Assembly (NCBI GenBank): GCA_032158125.1
Contig: JASKOT010000004.1
Location: 372,001-436,000, forward strand
Reading direction: 5' to 3'
Origin: Papiliotrema nemorosa
Taxonomy: Eukaryota > Basidiomycota > Tremellomycetes > Tremellales > Rhynchogastremaceae
DNA length: 64,000 nucleotides
How positions within the stretch are numbered: position 1 is the first letter of the stretch; each line of letters begins with the position of its first letter. The notes beneath the pieces are model-generated. The model ran no database searches, was not told where the DNA came from, and worked only from the letters and a program-made list of their open reading frames with translations. Made by a program: the position numbers and the translations under genes. This document shows, one piece after another, positions 59,766 through 64,000 of the stretch.

Positions 59766-61223
59766 ATGTCGATCGCTTGGGACATTGTCGAGCCATATCT
59801 GGTTAGAACAGGCTTGTATAGCATCCCAGACCCCAGTATGCGTCGTCTCCTTTCTCACCAACGCCCCGCTTACCTCGGGTAAACCCCTCACAGCTTATGG
59901 TCGTTATACGATACCCCCACATCCTCCGCATCTCGAGCTCATCAACCACCCTGACGTCAAACATCAGTATAGACGGGTCTTTTTGAGACCGTACGACTCG
60001 TTTGAGACGCTTCAAGAAGCCTACGAGAGCTCAGAGATTGTTCATGCTGAAGACGTCAATCTCACTAAACACGAAATAAAACCGGGTCGTTGGGTCTGCT
60101 ACAGCGTCTGGGAGCATAGAACGCCCTCAGGCAAGGGGTTGGGTAACGACCTGGTTCTCGTGCATGGCAAGTTTCTCAAGTCAATCTCATCTGATTACAG
60201 GCCTCAGCGACTATGGTCTTCGATATGCACCGCACGTTTTGCATCATCTCAAAGCCGGCTTCCGGGTCATCATTCCAGACCTGCCTAGCGTGGGTTGAGA
60301 GCTTCGACCAAGGTGACCATAGTACGGCCGCTCTACTGGGGTGCACTCATATCTTCCGTCTTTAGCCCTACTCCCCGCTGCCTTGCACGCAGTGCTGACG
60401 GATGTCGCGGCATCGAACAAGACCAGAAGAAAAGTTTTCCTCTCGGGAGCGTGGGTGAGATTAATACTGTGGCTAAATTGCCAGATCTCTGGGCGGATGG
60501 ACTGTGTATGCAGAGTTTCGCTGACACTGTTTCTGAGCTTGACATCAGGCTCTATTACCTCCTCAAGTATCCCGACAGTCCCACCGCAGGAGCCTTCGTC
60601 ATGTGTCCAGCGGTCGAAGGTATGCACTCTCGCCAGCCCGCTAAACGGATCTCACGACTCCAGTATCGCCTGAATCTCGGCCACATGCACTCATCGAGCT
60701 GATTGGGAGGGGCATTCAATATGTTGCCGGAACTCTCCCTCTTGCAAAAGCGCTTCGAGGCGAGTCGACGGCGAGCCAACTTTGTGCTGATCCCCAGGCA
60801 AGGTGTCACATGATCCACGAGTCGAGGCAGACTTCTTCTCAGACAAGCTTACTTATCATGGATGGCTACGAGTTGCCACAGGGTTTTCCCTGCTGCAAGG
60901 GATGATGGAACTCGATCAACGAGCTGAAGAAATCAACTTTCGTAGGTGTCCGTTGCTGGATTGTGCACTCATAGCTCTTCGTCTGGTACATGGCAATGCG
61001 GATCGTGTCACCTCATTTCGAGGTACAGAAAAATTCTCTCGTCGCTTGTCGCATCCCGACACACAGTTTCAGGTGTACAAAGGATACGAGCACGGTACGT
61101 GACGACCAGAGATAGCTCCGCTGACACCAAGTCATGTTACGAGTAGGCCGGGATGCGAGCGATGATGAAGATAGGCAGCAAGTCCTGCGAGACTGGCAGC
61201 AATGGTTACTGGATCGTTGCTGA
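59766..61223 (+). CDS. alpha/beta hydrolase, monoacylglycerol-lipase-like
   Basis: These serine hydrolases act on lipid esters such as monoacylglycerols. About nine exons give some 370 residues. MSIAWDIVEPYLVRTG is spliced to TYGRYTIPPHPPHLELINHP, DSFETLQEAYESSE, and LVLVHGLSDYGLRYAPHVL (oxyanion HG). The Asp-rich strand VIIPDLPSYGRSTG follows. The nucleophile elbow GASLGGW (Ser) is formed by an intron join. Next are LYYLLKYPDSPTAG, LRGKVSHDPRVEADFFSD, LRLVHGNADRVTS (catalytic Asp) and YKGYEHVMLRVGR (catalytic His). Two introns have GC donors: 60167-60200 (gcaagt) and 60760-60797 (gcgagt). The start is in the divergent 223-base gap to NTH1. An upstream in-frame Met exists at 59694. Confidence 0.85.
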
Positions 61224-61581
61224 TAAGAGTTTGGGTACGGTTGTAAAAATGCCACAAAGATGTGAAATGCCGAATCTCCGCTGGATGGCCCCTTTTTCCA
61301 CGCGGCGCGCATTGACTTTTGACGCGTCCCCGAGTGCAAACAATACAGCTTCCCCCCCCCCCCCTCAACTTCACTTCTTGATCCACCTCTATCATCCATC
61401 CCCCTCATACCACCTTCCACAGGACAACCCAAGCAGGAGAAACCTTTTCACGGCGGGCTATTTATCAACGCCAATCGCCTTCGTAACTGCTATATATCCC
61501 AGACTCAAGCCACAGTGTAGGTGCCGATTCCATGCGTATCAACCCTTGCTGATCCATTAGTCCTGATCGAAGCGACACATC
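61224..61581. other. alpha-tubulin promoter with a poly-C run
   Basis: No gene. A C13 run lies at 61352-61364, about 220 bases before the TUB1 ATG. It is followed by a pyrimidine-rich leader. A short minus-strand open frame over this region is not supported. Confidence 0.6.
61352..61364. repeat. poly-C run (C13)
   Basis: This is the same kind of promoter homopolymer as at 19997-20033 and 46604-46617. Its length may be affected by sequencing. Confidence 0.8.
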
Positions 61582-63193
61582 ATGCGAGAAGTCATTTCCG
61601 TACGTACAGACCTTCCAACTAATACTCACTCCAGGTCCACGTCGGTCAAGCTGGTGTACAGATCGGTAATGCTTGCTGGGAGCTCTACACTATCGAACAC
61701 GGTCTGAGCGTAAGTCATCAAACCCAGATTTAGCGCTTACTGTAGCCTGACGGTCGATTGATGGACACCTCGTCCAACGGCGGCGACGATGGATTCTCCA
61801 CCTTCTTCTCGGAGACCGGGTCTGGCAAGCACGTTCCTCGATCTCTTTACGTGGGTCGACTTGTTTGGACTTGCGGTGGATAAATGCGCTGACTCGCTAG
61901 GTGGATCTCGAGCCTAACGTTATCGACGAGGTCCGAACGGGTACCTATCGATCCCTCTTTCACCCCGAGACCATGATCACGGGCAAAGAGGATGCAGCCA
62001 ACAATTACGCTCGAGGTCATTACACTATTGGCAAGGAGCTCGTGGATACCGTTCTGGAGCAAGTGCGACGATTGGCCGACAACTGTTCAGGTCTTCAAGG
62101 ATTCTTCGTTTTCCACTCCTTTGGTGGTGGAACGGGCTCAGGGTTCGGAGCTCTTTTGATGGAACGATTGTCCACAGACTATGGCAAGAAATCCAAGCTC
62201 GAATTCTCGGTGTACCCGGCACCAAAAATGAGCACTTCGGTCGTTGAGCCCTACAACTCGGTCCTCACTACCCACACGACCTTGGAGCATTCCGACTGTT
62301 CTTTCATGGTGGACAATGAGGCGTACGTTACGATCGTCTCGCATCTGCTGACGCGTAACGCAGTATTTACGACATTTGCCGACGAAACCTGGGCATCACT
62401 TCCCCTTCCTTCACCAACCTGAATAGATTGATCGCTCAAGTCGTGTCATCCATTACTGCTTCCCTCCGATTTGATGGATCTCTCAACGTCGACCTCAACG
62501 AGTTCCAGACCAATCTGGTTCCGTGAGTCGATCCTTTGACATTGTGCTAAAGTAGTTTCCCGCGAATTCATTTCCCCCTTGCCACTTACGCACCCGTCAT
62601 CTCAGCTGAGAAGGGTAAGTTCGGATCTGCAACGTGGCTGACGATCAGCTTTCCACGAGTCCAACTCGGTATCCGAGATGACCATTTCGTGCTTCGAGTC
62701 GAACAACCAGATGGTCAAATGCGATCCACGACAGGGTAAATACATGGCTTGTTGTCTCCTGTACCGAGGAGACGTCGTCCCCAAAGACGTCAATGCGGCT
62801 GTGGCCAATGTCCGAACCAAGAGGACAATCCAATTTGTCGATTGGTGTCCCACTGGTTTCAAGGTGAGTTGAACACCAACTGCTGTCGCTCATAATCAGC
62901 TCGGAATTTGCAACGAACCCCCCGCGCTTGTGCCCGGTGGAGATCTCGCCAAGGTCTCTCGATCTTTGTGTATGCTTTCAAACACCACTTCGATCGCGAC
63001 CGCTTGGGCTCGTCTCGACAACAAGTTTGACCTCTTGTACTCAAAGCGGGCCTTCGTTCACTGGTACGTGGGAGAGGGTATGGAGGAAGGAGAGTTTTCA
63101 GAGGCGCGAGAGGATCTTGCCGCCTTGGAGAAGGATTACGAAGAGGTTGGAATTGACTCGGGAGATGCAGAGGAGGAGGAGGGCGAGTACTAG
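61582..63193 (+). CDS. TUB1: alpha-tubulin
   Basis: This is the GTP-binding alpha subunit of microtubules. About eight introns give some 450 residues. MREVIS is spliced to [18 protein letters not shown], then [38 protein letters not shown], the GTP loop [45 protein letters not shown], and [12 protein letters not shown] with the catalytic Glu. The C-terminus is acidic ([11 protein letters not shown]) and keeps the final Tyr. Position 40 lies in TSSNGGDD, so the acetylated Lys of animal tubulin is missing, as in most fungi. The short first exon and several tiny introns are typical. Confidence 0.97.
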
Positions 63194-63390
63194 TGTTTTT
63201 CATAGGTTCCGATAGTGGTATACGTCTTCTCACGCAAACAACCTCCCTACTTCCGGACGATTCATAGCGAAATCGACGTGGTGACTCACCCACCTGATAA
63301 CTTGAGACTTGCGCCGTACGGCCGCTTGTCACTGGCGACCTCGGCCACTTGTACTTACAGCACCACCGCAAGCCCGGTGCTCACCACGCT

Positions 63391-63416
63391 CCACCACCAC
63401 CACCACCACCACCACC
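63391..63416. repeat. (CCA)n trinucleotide run
   Basis: About nine copies of cca. On the plus strand the frames read His or Pro runs, on the minus strand Trp, Gly or Val runs. This favours low-complexity noncoding sequence. Confidence 0.85.
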
Positions 63417-63785
63417 GGCGCCCTCCGCCATGTCGTTTCGACGGCAGCTTCCGTCTGCAAGAAGGTTGTGTCAACGGGCCGGTCAAGACCATGACCCCTT
63501 TCCGCACCCTGGGTGTGGCTTTCTCCAAACGTGGGCAGACGAGAGACTTCTTTCTGTTTTCGGATAATGTCGCTTGTCGCGTATCGGGCCGTGCCACGAG
63601 GTTTTTCCGCCACCTGACGATTTGGGTGTGGGTTTCGGCGTGTCGTTTGTGAATAACGTTTCATCGTCCCGGGTAGTTTACGTAAACATGTTGTAGACGG
63701 ATGGAGCAATTTTTCTGCGAGTGTCGAATCCACGTTGCGACCGCATGTATACCGCAGTTGCCCTTCCCGTGCATCAACTGCTACG

Positions 63786-63837
63786 CGCCAGTGAGGCCAC
63801 TGGCGGGTACTTCACACTGGCGTTTACTTCACTGGCG
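63786..63837. repeat. cluster of CACTGGCG words
   Basis: CACTGGCG occurs at 63798-63805, 63815-63822 and 63830-63837, with an inverted copy (CGCCAGTG) at 63786-63793. A partial copy (GCCACTG) follows at 63843. The direct copies start 17 and 15 bases apart. It may be a regulatory site cluster or the remnant of a short tandem repeat. Confidence 0.6.
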
Positions 63838-64000
63838 GTTGTGCCACTGATAAGATAGTCCCTTCTTTCTCCCACTTGACCATTTTGGGAGAGCCAGACT
63901 CGTCGTGTGTCCAAAAAAATGCTGGTACTTTTCCCCGTACCAGGCTCAACCAGGCTCGCTCGCCACCTTTTCCGACCGCTTGCTCCCAATGCAACCTTGA

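Larger units (their letters stand above)
63194..64000. other. right end, no supported gene
   Basis: This holds the 3' end of TUB1 and possibly the start of a gene beyond the window. A (CCA)n stretch at 63391-63416 precedes an ATG at 63430 with a short basic frame (MSFRRQLPSARRLCQ), which stops after 46 codons. No exon continuation could be seen. A cluster of CACTGGCG words lies at 63786-63837. Confidence 0.5.

Noticed and set aside
63215..63652. 145-codon plus-strand frame with a His run after TUB1
   Set aside because: The His run comes from a (CCA)n repeat, other frames are equally open, and no exon structure or homology is seen.

Overview
The window is nuclear DNA of a basidiomycete fungus, most likely a tremellomycete yeast related to Cryptococcus. 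The genes sit close together on both strands. Nearly all are broken by introns of about 30-60 nt with GT..AG ends and a short branch motif (ctgat/ctaat) just before the acceptor. Gene content also fits: a Fus3/Kss1-type MAP kinase resembling Cpk1, a very long Ssk1 response regulator, an EGCrP/Sgl1-type steryl-glucosidase and a HEI10-type meiotic RING protein. About 31 genes can be supported. Gene models below were spliced by eye from reading frame, GT/GC..AG sites and family conservation. No tRNA, rRNA, CRISPR array, transposase or viral gene was seen.

Layout. 0-5 kb: possible 5' exon of a gene leaving the left edge, endonuclease V (-), NmrA-like oxidoreductase (+), proteasome alpha2 (+). 5-14 kb: YANK/STK32-type kinase (+), mitochondrial uL13 (-), carotenoid oxygenase (-), SmD2 (+), RPA14 (-), LYAR-type zinc-finger protein (+). 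14-26 kb: SSK1 (-), proteasome beta1 (-), a basidiomycete-type hypothetical (+), TRAPPC11 (-). 26-38.5 kb: small membrane protein (+), PH-domain protein (-), CPS1-type M20 peptidase (-), COPI-associated/Tvp15-like protein (-), HIS5 (-), CPK1-like MAPK (-). 39-46.4 kb: ARO8-like aminotransferase (+), HEI10 (+), AGPAT (+), SDS23-like CBS protein (-), hypothetical (-). 46.7-56.8 kb: an unresolved membrane-protein-like stretch, GH5 steryl-glucosidase (-), DUF2237 protein (+), RGP1 (-), ESA1 (+), CaiB/BaiF CoA-transferase (+). 56.8-64 kb: neutral trehalase (-), alpha/beta hydrolase (+), alpha-tubulin (+), then a gene-free right end.

Functionally this is a core-genome segment. It holds housekeeping genes (proteasome, spliceosome, RPA, mitoribosome, tubulin, histidine biosynthesis), Golgi/vesicle traffic genes (TRAPPC11, RGP1, Tvp15-like) and stress or mating signalling genes (SSK1, CPK1, PKA-type site in trehalase). 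I see no gene cluster with a shared pathway and no evidence for a new defence or mobile system. The most notable observations are: a degenerate histidine-kinase core plus a pseudo-receiver inside the SSK1 protein; five short GC-AG introns, all in the 42-61 kb part; two consecutive 13- and 14-nt microexons in the CoA-transferase gene; a frame-preserving intron in the glycine loop of the YANK kinase; and antiparallel genes whose stop codons overlap.
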